From: Halichondria panicea
Lineage: Eukaryota > Porifera > Demospongiae > Suberitida > Halichondriidae
Length of the DNA stretch: 64,000 nucleotides
Assembly: GCF_963675165.1 (NCBI RefSeq)
Contig: NC_087379.1
Span: 6,117,839-6,181,838 of the forward strand
Direction: 5' to 3'
Part shown: positions 10,702 to 27,000 of the stretch, one piece after another
How positions within the stretch are numbered: position 1 is the stretch's first letter
How the letters are laid out: the number at the start of each line of letters is the position of its first letter
Translations under genes and position numbers: made by a program
The notes under the pieces: model-generated
What the model saw: the letters and a program-made list of their open reading frames with translations, nothing else
Told to the model about the DNA's origin: nothing
The model's database searches: none

Positions 10702-13700
10702 CTAATTCCAGATCTTGAGGAATGAATCCCAAGACCCGGTAGCAATGGCAAGGCCGTCCTCAGACACTCCGAGACAGCTGACTCTGTTATCGTGGCCAGT
10801 TAAGACTCCCACTCTGTCTCCCTTGAGGGTATCCCAGACGTTGCAGTTGAAGTCGTCGTAGCCGGCCAATAGCAGGCGACCGCTCTTGGAGAATGCCACG
10901 GATGTGATGCCACACACTATCATGTCGTGAGAGTACATCATCAGCTCCTGGGAATGGGGAAATATGTTTTAAATAATGGAATAGTCAAAATTGATTAGAG
11001 TATACTGTTACGAGTACGGTGTGAACACATTTGTTATTCACTTATGAAATACTGTTGATCAATTATCTCTTATAAGCGAACAGTAAAGTTGGAAGTTGGA
11101 CATGTGTCATATGATATCGTCTAGAACAACTGAGGCCATAATCTGCATATGGCCCACACACCTTAGAGGGTGCCCACACATAGAGACCACACACTATCAA
11201 TTATAACAGTGCACACCACACACACAGAAAAGCCATGCAGCCACAAGGGTACCTACCTGGTCTGCTCTGATGTCAAACAACCTACAGGTGGCATCATCAG
11301 AGCCAGTGGCAAAGGACTGACCGTTGGGGAAGTACTGCAGAAAACAGGACATAATACAATTCAAACTTTTGGGAAAGTCAAAGCTATACATAATTTATAT
11401 ACACACCAGTAAGGGCTGCATTTATGTGTGTACACATGTTGATCATAGGAAATACCATTATATTATATACTTTTCATACCTATTTACATATTTTTGCCTA
11501 GATAGTCAGCTAATAATCATGTGACTTACGCAGACTGCATTGATGTCACCCTCATGCCCAGTGAATGTTTGTCGGCACACAGCACTTCGTACATCCCACA
11601 GCTGTACGGGAAGAATCACAATTAAAGCTTTGATAACAGGCCAACACAAACACCAGTACAGGTAGGTACACAAAACCATGACTACACATAGCAACAGGGA
11701 TGACTCAATATGTGGAAAGAATTGCTATTCTAACTGCAGCAGTAGAGCTCAAGGTTGTTAAATATGTGAAAGCAAACTGTTCCAAGACTTGTAAAACGGT
11801 GCTAACTTTAGCTACATTGTACATAACACATGTGTTACTGAAAAGCTCAGACAGTTGAGCAAAAATACCATAAATTGCTCACACCGTTTTTAAGGCTTGC
11901 ACAGATTAGCTGAAATATTGAATTTTAGGAGAAATCACGAGGTCGTGCACTAAAATTGCTTACATAACTATAGTTCATAAGGCTTACACAGATATAGAAA
12001 CTGCATGATAGCATGCACTATTAGCTGACTGAACAACACACACCTTGGCTGAAGAGTCGCAAGCTCCAGACACAAATGTGTTCTGATCCGGGCCGAGAGA
12101 GAGGCTCATAACGTCTCCTGTGTGTCCAGTGAAGGAGGTGACTTGCTGTCCAGACTCTATATCCCAGAGGGCACTGCGGGAGAGAGAAACACATTAACAC
12201 AAGACTAACACACAAGACACTTAGACAAACACACTCAAGCTTACAGGCACACACTTAGACAAACACACTCAAGCTTACAAGCAGCTACACAGCCTATATT
12301 GAAGAGAGTAAACAGACAAGCATAGAACACTAATTAAACCTGTGTTAATCATAGATACATACAAGAGAGAAATGTCTTGTACAGTATCTATGGCTCAATT
12401 AGTTACATAATTGTATACATGTAAAGCGTGAAGTTGCTACAACAAGCTTCCTACAACACTAACAACATCACTTCCTTCAAGTTTTTCATGTGAGACAACC
12501 TCACTAACACTCTCTTGCAAGCTAAACACACACTCACGACATACACCTATATATGTCATGCTCTGAACATACATGTACTACACTGAACAAGGAAGTCTGT
12601 TTAAATATCAACACATACCAGGTCATGTCACCAGAGGAGGTGAGGATTCTGGAGTCATCGAGGAACCGACAAGAAGAGAGGTAGCCAGTGTGACCTTGCA
12701 GCTCTTTGCTCACTCTGACGTTGCCCTCCCGAGTCTTCAAACTGTAAATGGAGCAGATGTTGTCCAGTCCACCACAAGCAACAAAGCTTCCAGACGGGGC
12801 ATAGGCACACGTCATCACCCAGCTGGATCTCAATGGAATGGCATGGATCTGTGTGCGTGTGTGGTTTGCTCTAATTACCAGACAGTTTCTTTGAAATTTC
12901 ACTAACAAATCAATGAAACAGAAAACCAGTAGCTATTGCGATAAGATAATGTAAGCGAGCATAACTTGTTGACTCGAGAACGTTACACTAGAGGGCAAAG
13001 ATAGCGAGCGAGTGAGTGGCCAAAACAGTAAGTGGTCGGATTATGTTTCGTGGTGTAAAACTATACACTTGCCACACCCTTAATGAATACCAGACCATCA
13101 ACAAACAACTCTGCAATTTCAAGTCTACAGTTTCCAAAATACCTTAAGAGCATAAATAACAAGGCAACAATAGAGGTTCCTGATATCCCATATATACACC
13201 AAATACGTGACAATAACAATAATTAGAAACTTGCCTTCCTACACACACGTGTGGCAGTTATCACATGTTAAGCATGTGTGATGAATACAGTTATAAATAT
13301 AATGTGATTGGGTGCGTCCACCCAGTAGCCACGTTAACACAATGTATAATTTTGTACAGCTGCTCTCACTTCGTATTGTCTAGACCTAATTACATATAAC
13401 AGCAAATTTGTGTTACACGCATCATTCAGTATAGCAACTCAAAAAACCAACTACTTGCTGTCAACAATTCTAAATATGTGGTACATCCCCCTACACTATG
13501 GTAACCATGACCTCAATGGAAGTACACATATTCATACAGCTCATATCAAAGGTAGCAGGGAGGACATGAGAGAAGTCTTAAATTCAATTAAATGATATTC
13601 AATGAAAGGATAGGTAAGTTACCTTGTTGGTTGTGTGACCATCCCAGACAATCAGTTTACCATCCTGAGAGGCACTCACTAGATTCCTGTGGATGTACAG

Positions 13701-15157
13701 AACGTGATAGAACATGACCACACGGTTTTAAGGTGTTGGCAGCGGCGACATGTATGTAGGCGTCAATATGGTAGGAGTGAAAGAGTTAACTTGATCTGAA
13801 ATAATTAACCACTTAGCACACATAAACAGAGTATCGTGTGGCAACAACTACGCAGCTCCAGAGACTAAGTCAAAACCTGTTTACTACTACAAGAGGTAAC
13901 AAACAACACAGTAAGCAGTAACATACACAATTCTGGGAAAGAGCTGGAATCAACAGAAAGTACCCTATGGTCCTACATTGCACACAGCATAGTGCAAAGG
14001 TAACACACAATGAAAGGCTTAGGTATTAGTTAGTGGCTCACATCACACAGTGCAATACAGTGCATGTGACTCACCTAGAGTCAGACGCCCAATGCATGGC
14101 ATAGATCTTGGCCAGATGACCACGTAACGTTTTCCGAGTCCTGAGACTAACTCGACCGATTGCAGGCACATCAGCTGCCACCTCTCCCAGCGTGGTGTCA
14201 GCTACAGCCATACGACCATCCTGTGGTGTGTGTGTGTGTGTGTGTATGTGTGGTTGTGTGCAGTTGTAATACCTACAATGTATATACACTTACTGAAAAT
14301 AATTACACGTGCCCCACGAACGAGTAATTCTAAGTGAAACTGCTTCACAATAAAGAATACACCAAATAATAAATTGAGTGCGTTTATTTAAGGTACGCTC
14401 TTTCTAAGTGCAATGGATCGTATCACATCTTACTCAGCACATAATTAATGAGAGAGGCTTTAAATATTTAATCTGTTGCTATGTACAAATAGATAAAGCT
14501 TCTTACAGAAACAAGGAGCACTACGATAGCTTCCTTCATGCAAACAAGTGCACTTAGTAGTCGCCTATAATTAACTACATGCAATTGGTAAAAATTACGG
14601 GCCATTCGTTGTAGTTCCAATAAAAAGCCCTATTTAGTATTGTCTATTATGTATTCTACACAATAATGGTTAGGTCATCACACAGTGGACGGCTGCAAGC
14701 TATAAGGCCAACTGACCATTGTTCTAAATTTAATGACACATTCTAAAAATAGAACAGTAGCAGGCAGCTTCTCACACGGCATTAGCAACTGTACATTTCT
14801 CTCTAATAAGTGCTGAATATCAGGAATGGTCTACACTGTGCATTCAAGGGAAAGCTTGTAGTGTTACGTGAATTATGACCAATAACGGGTAGGCGCGCGC
14901 ATAAGCTTATATACGAGAGGTTATTCAACGCTGTACACATGTATGCACGTATGTAGGTTACTGCCTTAGGGCACGCCATGGGATACGCTATACTTGCAAT
15001 AGCCATTGTTGCATAAAATTAATGGATTAATGCCTTATGAAGTTATGTCTTTAAAAAAACACCTACTACAGTGCAATGAAATACAGTACCCCAAACTCAC
15101 CCTGATCTTTCTTCTCAGGTTCTCAGCTTCTTGTCTGAGCTTCTCTAGGTCTGCCAT
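10702..15157 (-). CDS. GNB1: heterotrimeric G protein beta subunit, 8 exons
   Basis: Exons (minus): 15157-15101, 14220-14075, 13686-13623, 12848-12619, 12173-12044, 11601-11530, 11334-11257, 10947-10702. The sum is 1023 nt, 340 residues, exactly the length of animal Gbeta1-4. An N-terminal helix ([18 protein letters not shown]) pairs with Ggamma, followed by seven WD40 blades. Near-invariant stretches include [68 protein letters not shown] and [13 protein letters not shown] at the C terminus. It forms the membrane-tethered beta-gamma dimer that signals to effectors and holds Galpha. The conserved Ile-Arg loop and C terminus argue for a functional Gbeta rather than RACK1 or Gbeta5. Confidence 0.97.
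12205..12280. repeat. ~36-bp tandem duplication in G-beta intron
   Basis: The string cacttagacaaacacactca followed by agcttaca occurs twice in direct succession in the intron upstream of exon 5. Confidence 0.75.
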
Positions 15158-15736
15158 AGTTTACTATATCGAAGTGAGTTTTATGAAAGTTGTGTGAAAA
15201 GATTGACACCCGTGAGGGTTTGCACGGCGATACGCTTTAAAGAGGCTCTTTAGTAAGCACAGCAATCCAGTAGAGATATATGATGTCTTGAGTCTTGCGA
15301 AGCTTGCGTTGTCCTCTAGGGCCTTGATTCACTAAGCTGTCAAATAGGCGTATCTTCTCAACAACTAAAGTGTGCCCTGATCATGCCACACATTCCTTAT
15401 TTGGAAGTTTTTGAGCGGGTAATCCACAAAAATTTATGGGTTAGGTGTGGTCTTAAAATTATTACTCACGTGATTGGTCACGCCCATTTTGTGTATCAAA
15501 CGGGTTATGATCCCACTTGCAATAATTCAGCAAACAATCATTAACATTTGACTTTTTAAAGTGATGATTAAACCCAAAGTGTATAAACAGTAAAATGCAT
15601 GAGGTAAGGGTATATGAATGTGAGTATGGTTGTATGCAACAGTTCTGTAGATAGTTTATAAAGAGCGATATTATTTTGCCTAAAATAAGCTAGATATTGT
15701 TTCCAGTGAGGGAGGGGGGGTAGTAGTGCCTGTTGT

Positions 15737-17999
15737 TTAAGACTCTGCTTTGACCTCCTCTTGAGCTTCCCCATTCTCTCCGTCCAGTTTGGCCCGTTTA
15801 GCCTCCCTAGCTAGAAATTCCTCTCCCTCCTGTATGAGAATAAATACCAGGGTTGATAGTGTGCACAGACAAGCTGATTATCAGGGAGACAGGAAAACCA
15901 TGGGATAACAAGCTATTGTATATTGAGTACAGGTGTACATATGTATACATTTGTACAAGAGTGGGATGTTAGTGGTTGGTATTGAATGGTATGTAATTTG
16001 TTTAAATGAAGGAAAACAGAAGGAAAACAGATTGAATGCAGAACCACATAAGGAGTTGTAAATAGATGGTGCTGAGTAAGTTCTGAATAACAGAACATTC
16101 CATTTAAATTTTACCCTCTTGTGCTAAAAGGCTGTGAAATAGCCAAAAATGTCACCTTAGCAGTTTGTTCCATAGTGTTGGCCCTCTTGACTGCTGGCTT
16201 CTCCTCATCACTCAGGGAGATCTTCCTGGTCTCAGAGCGTGTCTTACCACGCTCCTCATCTCCTAGGATATGAGTACTCGCCTGGGGTAGGAGGGGAGTG
16301 TAACAATTATGACAGTCTGTCAGTTTAGTGGCTGAATGAATTGCCTGTACAATTATAATAATTTGGTACAAGAGCTAGCTCAAAACTTTCAGCTATTAGT
16401 TGAGCAGCACAGGTGCATATTTAAGAATAAATTAATTAGTGTCCTAGTAGCACTGAAGATTGACCTTATGATCTCAGAATGTTCACTCCCACACTACAGC
16501 CAGATCAAAGGCTCCCCAGTGAAAACTGGCTAGACAGAGCACAGCTGGTACACATTAATATTGTACATGCTGTGTACCTCAGCAGTCTGGGCAATAGTAG
16601 TGGCTCTCTTGACTTTAGGAGGAGTCTGCTCCTCTTTAGTTGCAGCAGTTTGAGCCCTGGTTTTCTCCCGCTTCTCTCCATCAAGGAGTTGCTCTCCCTC
16701 CTGTGTGTGAAGCATGTGTGTGTGAAGCATGTGTGTGTGTGTACATTGAAAGTAGATATACAAACTGCTAGATTATATCAAGATAGTTAATATTCAGTAT
16801 GCTCCCACTCAAAACAGGGGTGAGTTGGCATGCTATTCCAATGAGCCTACACACAACCCCCAGTCAATCACTAATACACAAGGCGTGACAAAGACATACA
16901 ATCACTGAATGCCAGAATCATTTGTATAAAATTGCTAAAAAGCTACAAAAGTGGTGCCAATCCTACACTGGCTTTAACAATACTGTGGGCCCTAATTTCC
17001 TAAAGGTTACAATAGAATATCCCATCAATTTGCATGCATCTATAATGTCACTAATATATTCCCACTGAAAACTCTCACCACAAAGGAAACAATAATGACA
17101 GACTGACCAGAAGCAGTACAATAGTGGTCAACAAAAAATTATATGCTTCCCACAGCTAGGGGCACAGGTTATTTTACATCCTAAACATGGCCAAAATCAA
17201 GTGATATCAGAAGGTGTATCCAGTCAGACCTATTATGTACGTTACACACATTTCAACCCTTAAGCTAAAATGCTCATTTTTGGACACACTGTACAAACTA
17301 TCCCAATTAAGGCCATTCACATAATTATTATAATGACATGCATTCCTAATTGGTTCACACCGTACACCACAACTCACCTGTGCAGTGACGACCATGGTGT
17401 TGTCCCTGGGTATGCGGGGCTTGCTCTCGTCTCCATTGGCAGAGGTCTCCTCGTTGGAGGCAGCTGTCTGTTGACGTGTCTTCTCGTAGGAGCCATCACC
17501 AAGCAGCTCCTTGCCCTCCTACACAGTAAACAGTAAACACATGGGATAGGGTAGATTGTACACAAACAAGCAACTATATAGGATTAAAAGCTTAAGGGAG
17601 AAATACACAAGTAACTGAAACAGAAGTTGCCACAATATGGAGGGGGAGAGACAGGTGGTTAGGACTTATACACTGAGGTCAATCATTTGAACAATGGTGA
17701 ACAATTACAGTGAATTGCTAGTTCTAACACATGTCAAGTCCTATTGTTTGTGCAAGTCTTGTTTGGAACACAATGCCATATTGTATCTACATTGTGAGCA
17801 AGGAGAACAGATGTGCTATAGCCATACCTTGGCAGTGACAGCCATTGTCCCCTCTCGAGGTATGCGTGGCTTGTCTTCATTGCTCGGTGTTGTAATTTCC
17901 TCGAGCTTCTCTTTCTGAGCTCGTGTCTTGGCGTCATCATCTGTCACTTTCATGCCTTGACTCTCGAGGAAAGCTTCACCCTCCTGTGTGTGTGTGTGT

Positions 18000-18076
<77 letters not shown>

Positions 18077-19077
18077 AGTGTACATGTATGTGTGGGATTT
18101 CTACACAAGCACTGTGGTCATTACTGTATGCCTAATTACTGCAGTGATTTTCAACACATGTAGGACTTGCTATAGTAGACACTGGACACCACCAGAGACC
18201 ACCAGTGTTTTTCACTTAACATTCTTCACTAATTATGCTGATTGATTGAATGCATACACAAGTCTAATAAAGCTAAAACAGATATCTATCAGTAACTATC
18301 ATATAGCTGACTAACTACGGAGTTATGCCAACAAAATTAACTTGAAAAGAATTTTAATGCTTGAGCAAATCAAATCTCAATACCTGTCAATCAAAACATC
18401 TGACATGTTATTATTGGCAGACAATAAACTGCTTCTTTTGGCTAAGCACTAACTTATGTAAATCAATAATAATTATCAGGAAATTGAGACAAACCACAAG
18501 TTGTCCTCTGTAATGCATGGTACATACCAGGAATGGCCAATCACCACATACATCAGTGTATTCCAAATAAGGACATAGCACATTCAATATCAGATTCCAG
18601 TTTCAATTCAAAAACCACACATTCTGTACAAGTACAAGCTCATTCCCATACCAGACATAAGAAAGAAAGAAACTAAAAGATGGCTTTCCTTTATATACAA
18701 CCCATCACCCATCACCTCTCATATAATTCACATTTCCATGTCTAATCAAATGCACTCAACTGTACTCAGAATGAGAAGAAAAGACGATGTGTAGCTAGCT
18801 AGCTAGCGAGCGAATATGAATACCAAGCAGTACCACGGCACCCTAACAGCAAAAGGGACCTACTATTATAACTATATGCACCAAGCAGATATTCTTAATA
18901 GTAATCATATAGAGCACATTCATATTAGCATAACAATTATGAGCTAAGTAAACAATCAGACACTGAGGTCAATGTATACACTTGCTTGTTGAGCTACTCT
19001 TGTGAATATCATCAGCCCACCTGAGCGGTGACTTGCATGGTTCCTTCACGCTTGAGACTTGTTGGTTCGCAAGACAT
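15737..19077 (-). CDS. unrecognised one-repeat-per-exon acidic/basic protein
   Basis: Exons (minus): 19077-19021, 17983-17828, 17518-17378, 16700-16578, 16281-16156, 15829-15737. All introns are phase 0; total 696 nt, 231 residues. Exons 2-6 each encode a 30-52-residue module. A module opens EGE/EGK..LL (AST..IL in exon 5), carries KTR..T in the middle, and exons 1-5 end on a motif like KRA.TM.QTA or PRIPR..TM.VTA. The protein is highly charged, low in hydrophobics, without signal peptide or membrane helix, and predicted mostly disordered. I do not recognise the family. It is not a WH2/thymosin repeat (no LKKTET). The start is 414 bp from an opposite-strand beta-thymosin start. Symmetric phase-0 exons mean modules can be added or skipped without frame change. 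Confidence 0.8.
17985..18075. repeat. GT/CA microsatellite, ~90 bp
   Basis: Nearly pure dinucleotide tract abutting the acceptor of exon 2 of the repeat-module gene (exon starts 17983 on the minus strand). It supplies the CA-rich sequence before the splice acceptor. Confidence 0.95.
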
Positions 19078-19880
<803 letters not shown>

Positions 19881-20129
19881 AAACTGAACTGTTAGTGTAC
19901 GTTAGACCATGGTTTGTGTACTCACATTTTGAAAACTTAGTGGAAATCTTATCATTACCTGGTAGTGAGCTTCATTATTCACAATTATAAATTTTTTGAT
20001 CCAAAACGTGATGGTTGAATTTGTTAGCGTGCATGGTACCAGTACAACATTAATTGGACTAGAAGTGTAACAATTTTGTGCGCATGCTCAGTAAACTATA
20101 AGTGGGTAGGGCTACTTCTATCAAACCAT
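19881..20129. other. thymosin 3' flank
   Basis: Presumed 3' UTR and spacer of beta-thymosin up to the Mutator-type element. Nothing else recognised. Confidence 0.5.
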
Positions 20130-20138
20130 AAGTGGTGT

Positions 20139-20901
20139 TAGACTCGCAAGCCACTCCCTTTTCTCTGATTGGACGGGGGCGGGAGAAAAGGGACTGGTGA
20201 CTCTGGGCTACAGCTTGTGTAAATCAGGAATGCTATTAACTATTAATGTCACGTGCAAATTATCCAATTTATTCTGATGCGTCAAAAGCTAAAGACACAC
20301 AGAAGACAAGTATACAGATCTATCTAGCCAGCCTTTTGATTTTATAGATCCTTGTACCAGTGTCTGTTGTGCCACAACTTGTGGATTAGCATGGAACAGC
20401 TGATGAACGTAGAAATCTTGGCAGTCCTTCTTTGAACCGAGGAGTGGCAGCGATTTAAGACAGCTTGTACAAGTCTGACTACTCTCAATTCAACTGCTGC
20501 CCTCTGCCATTATCTGTCTTGTATTGTACAGGTTATTAAAAGCTTTAGGCAACCAATGACTTTCGGCTGCCAGTTCTCATCACGTAAAACTAAAACAAGC
20601 TAATCTCTGCTGGTGTCTTAGATGACTATATCCTAGCTGAATGCTTGATGATGTTATTACTCCATCATCTTCTCTTTTCTAGCACTAGCATCCATTCTTA
20701 AACTGTAGCTAAGAAGCCCGCGATCACTTTTGCAGGCTACGCAATTCTACTTAACCTCACGCAATTTTTGGATCACGTGGAAAAATCAATGAATAATCTC
20801 TACCCAAATTCTGGTAGAGACACAAAATGTGTCCCAGAGTCACCAGTCCCTTTTCTCCCGCCCCCGTCCAATCAGAGAAAAGGGAGTGGCTTGCGAGTCT
20901 A
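20139..20901. mobile_element. non-autonomous Mutator-type element, perfect 69-bp TIRs
   Basis: 763-bp element. The first 69 bp (20139-20207) and the reverse complement of the last 69 bp (20833-20901) are identical, starting TAGACTCGCAAGCCACTCCC. It is flanked by a perfect 9-bp target duplication AAGTGGTGT at 20130-20138 and 20902-20910. Long TIRs with 9-bp duplications are typical of Mutator-like elements. The roughly 625-bp interior has no convincing transposase frame, so the element is non-autonomous. Zero divergence between the two ends indicates recent transposition. A diverged piece of the same TIR occurs at 53769-53804. Confidence 0.9.
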
Positions 20902-20910
20902 AAGTGGTGT

Positions 20911-21216
20911 GGCTGGCTGATCATGCTGACTTGACACTTAGAAGGTCATTGCTTAGGTGGGCGTGGTAAGCTATCTGTTTTGATCTGAGCATCTTGGCCG
21001 GCTGTACTCGACTCACTGTACTACTGTAGAGCTAGACCTGACAAGCAAGCTAGCAGCAGACACTGGAAAGTTGCTGCAACTAACCTGTACTGTTCATGTG
21101 GTCCCATCTCCACTTTGAGCTGAACTGCATGCAATAAAGGTAACCTATCCTTCAATCATGCAGTGCAGTACGAATGCAATATTAAATGCAGGCTAGTGTT
21201 GGATACGCAGTATTAA
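20911..21216. other. promoter-side spacer of channel-like gene
   Basis: About 300 bp between the mobile element and the first recognised start codon of the channel-like gene. No other feature seen. Confidence 0.4.
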
Positions 21217-23817
<2,601 letters not shown>

Positions 23818-24062
23818 ACATGCAATTATACAGAGACCACGCCTTTCTTGTTTGTCCTTTAATTAAAGCACTATATATATATGTCAACACTGTATTGAAT
23901 ACTTTACATGTCATACATGTATCAATGTTTATGCACAGCATAATTAACATAATTATTACAAGAAACAGGTGCTCAACAGAATAAAATTTGTGAACGTTTT
24001 TAATTGATCAAGAATTATTGTGACTTAAAAAATAAATATGAGAGTATAAAAATAAAAACATG

Positions 24063-27000
24063 TTACTGTAACAACGTGCTCCGATAGCTGAGTCTAGACG
24101 GCTGGTACAATTGTTCATTTTTCCACGAGAATCCAAATTGATTCCATTCGATAGGATAACGCTTGTTCTTGTGTGGCATCGTTGCAGACCTCCCTTCACT
24201 ACAGGAGCTGACTGTAATCGCATCCTGAATATCATAAATACTGTCTTTTCTTTTCCGCTCACTGCCTGTCTCCATTGCTGTGCTCATGTTATTGTTATTG
24301 GAATTGAAATTCAATGGTATGTCGATACCACGTTCTGAGCCTCCAACCACTTCGATTCTGATCCGCGTGTCAGGTGATTCAACACCCAACGCTTTAGGAG
24401 GCAACCTTCTGTTACGAGGGGGTGTAAGTGCAGCCAGTTTAGTTAGCATATCCCTATCACGGGTCGGACTTGCTTGACTGCTTTTCCTTTCGATTTCAGA
24501 CGCATCAAAACTTGCAGGTTTTCCTATTTTAGCAATGGAGAGTTTCTCTTTGGTGTCAATAATGGAAGAGCTTCTTGCAAGATTACTTTGCCTTTGAACT
24601 TGGAGTTTAGCTCTTGTCCTGGGAGGAGAGGCCCTGGCTCTCACTGCACCCACACGATGAAAGTTTGAGAATTCGTTTATAGGGGAAGCCATCGATTGAT
24701 GAGCAACAGGGACTCTAGGAAGAGGTTTTGGAGGATTAGAGGTCTTTCGAATGGCAATTGTCGGTTCAATTGGCTTAGATTGTGACTCCGGAACTTTGAG
24801 CACCCTTTTAGAAGCACTTTTAGGAGATTTGTCTTGTGAGGGTGACTCAAACTTCTTCTTAACTTCCATCACCGATACATTACGGAGATCTTTTAGTTGA
24901 CTAGGTTTCTTCTTTTGTAGACTACACGTTCCTCGTGTCTCTGCTACTGAGTTCTTCCGAATTGAGGGTGGTTTGAGTTTCCTGCCACCTACAAATTTAC
25001 TCCGAGGTGCTACCACAGGACTAGCTTTTTTGCCGGGGGCCTTTGTTTGTGGAGGAGTCTTCTCAACTGCTTCGAGTCGCTGAAGGGGCTTCTTTGTAAC
25101 AGGAGGTGGAGGTAGCCTGGAGGATGGTGCCGTTGAATGAGACTCGTTGACTTGTGTTGGTGCTGTTGGTTGTATAGAGTTATTGGAATCGAAATTTTTG
25201 TCTTGTGTGTTAGAATTGGGGAAAACTTGAGGATACTCGTTCGGTGAACATGGGTGTGTGCATTCACTGGTACTGGTACCAGACAAAACTGGTCTACTAA
25301 GTTCATCATCGATGATGGGTGAAGTTAGTTCATCATCAGTTTTTTCTTCGGAGTTTGGCGATGTAACATCGAAATTGAGTAGTGAGGTATCGGATATGGA
25401 CCTGAAGTGAACCTTCATCTTAGGACGTTGGTCAGGCATAGAGGAACGCCCATAGGGGGAGGGGGAACTACTGCTTTGAGATTTGGGCAATCCTTGCTTT
25501 ATTGCAATACCAGAGTCGTCAGACTTCACACGGTTGATTGGTTTGCTTAATGTGTTTGCTCTGCGTAGGATAGACTTCTGTTCATCTAATCGAGCATCCT
25601 CCTGAATGGGTTTCAGATTGACCACATCTTCATCGTGTAAATCGAGGACATCAGCGGAAATGGTGCCCCCACTCTCTGTCCCGCTGTCTTGGGAGAGGGG
25701 GGAGGTCGGTATCTGCTGGGGAGAGGGTGAGAGATACTCTTCAGAACCTTGCTTAAATGGAACGGAATTCAAGAGCTGTAATTGCGACTGACACGCTCGT
25801 AGCTTTACTGGAGTCTCGGGTTGCTCGACTAATAGATCAAGACTGCCTGTTCGTAGTGGAGATGTGCCAGAGCCGATACGAACAAGTTCTAGGCCGCAAT
25901 TTCGAGCCATTAATCTTCGAGTTTTTTCTTCAGATTTTGTTCGTGCTAAGGTATTTTTCAACATGGGTATGAAGGTCGGACTAGACTGACGTTTGAGCGA
26001 GAGGCTGTCGATGGACCCTGTGAAACTCCGCCTACTGAGATCCTTCAGACTGGGACTAATTGACCACAGGCTAGCACTGAGTGCATCCATTCCTTCGATT
26101 CCAATCCCGTTGAGAATTCTCTCCCCTTGTAGGCTTTGGAGTAGCTTCCAGTGTTGGGTGCGTCTCTCCACTGCCTCTGAGTAGAAGCACTGTGTGTGTG
26201 AGGGGAGGGTTAGCGCTGAAGAACATACACAGATAATTATTATACCATGCGCAGTACGAGTATGAACTGAAGCAATGCGCAAGTGAGAATTGTTTAATAG
26301 CTACGTAGGCTATGAGCTGCTCGTACGTATGAAAAAGATACATTCTGTACATGTAGCTCTCATGGAAACAGACAAGTATATAATTTTTTATGCAAGTGTC
26401 AATTCATTTGTAACTACTAGAACGTATTATATTACCTGTGCTCTGTTGATGTGGTCCATCCATTCAGTGGCCACTGCTGGAGAGTTGGCCTTGAGAATGA
26501 ACCAGGTGGAGGCTACTTGGAACTCATTGAGCACCACAGCACAGAAGGAACCTAACAGGAAAAACAACAAATGTTTAGGGCTGTCTCATTTTGGAAACCA
26601 AGGCTATATTTATAGCCCATGCTTTTTCTTAAGAGAATCGAGTATTTCGATTTCACTAATTTAAACACATCATTAGATGGGTATTTCAAAGGGCTACAAC
26701 AAACGCATCTTTTTCTGGTGAAGATGAAAGTTAGCTATCAAAACAGGCCCATTTTGGAAAAATCCCCAAAACTAGCCCATAATGCTATTTCTTTGAGGAT
26801 CAAACTTTTCAATCAAAAAGCAATCACTGATCTAAACGGGGCTACTAAATGCATCGAAAAGGCATAATTCTAAGTTATATGAATATATAGATGCATGGAC
26901 TCACCTGGCTCCAAGGGATGTAACACAAGACGGTCAATCTTGTAGGGCTGTGGTGGAGAAGAAATCAGTGAACAACGTACACATGTAGCTACGTAGCTAC

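Noticed and set aside
15737-19077. Multi-repeat thymosin (WH2) interpretation of the modular gene
   Set aside because: The modules lack LKKTET-type actin motifs; only KTR..T is vaguely similar, and the true beta-thymosin is the separate gene on the other strand.
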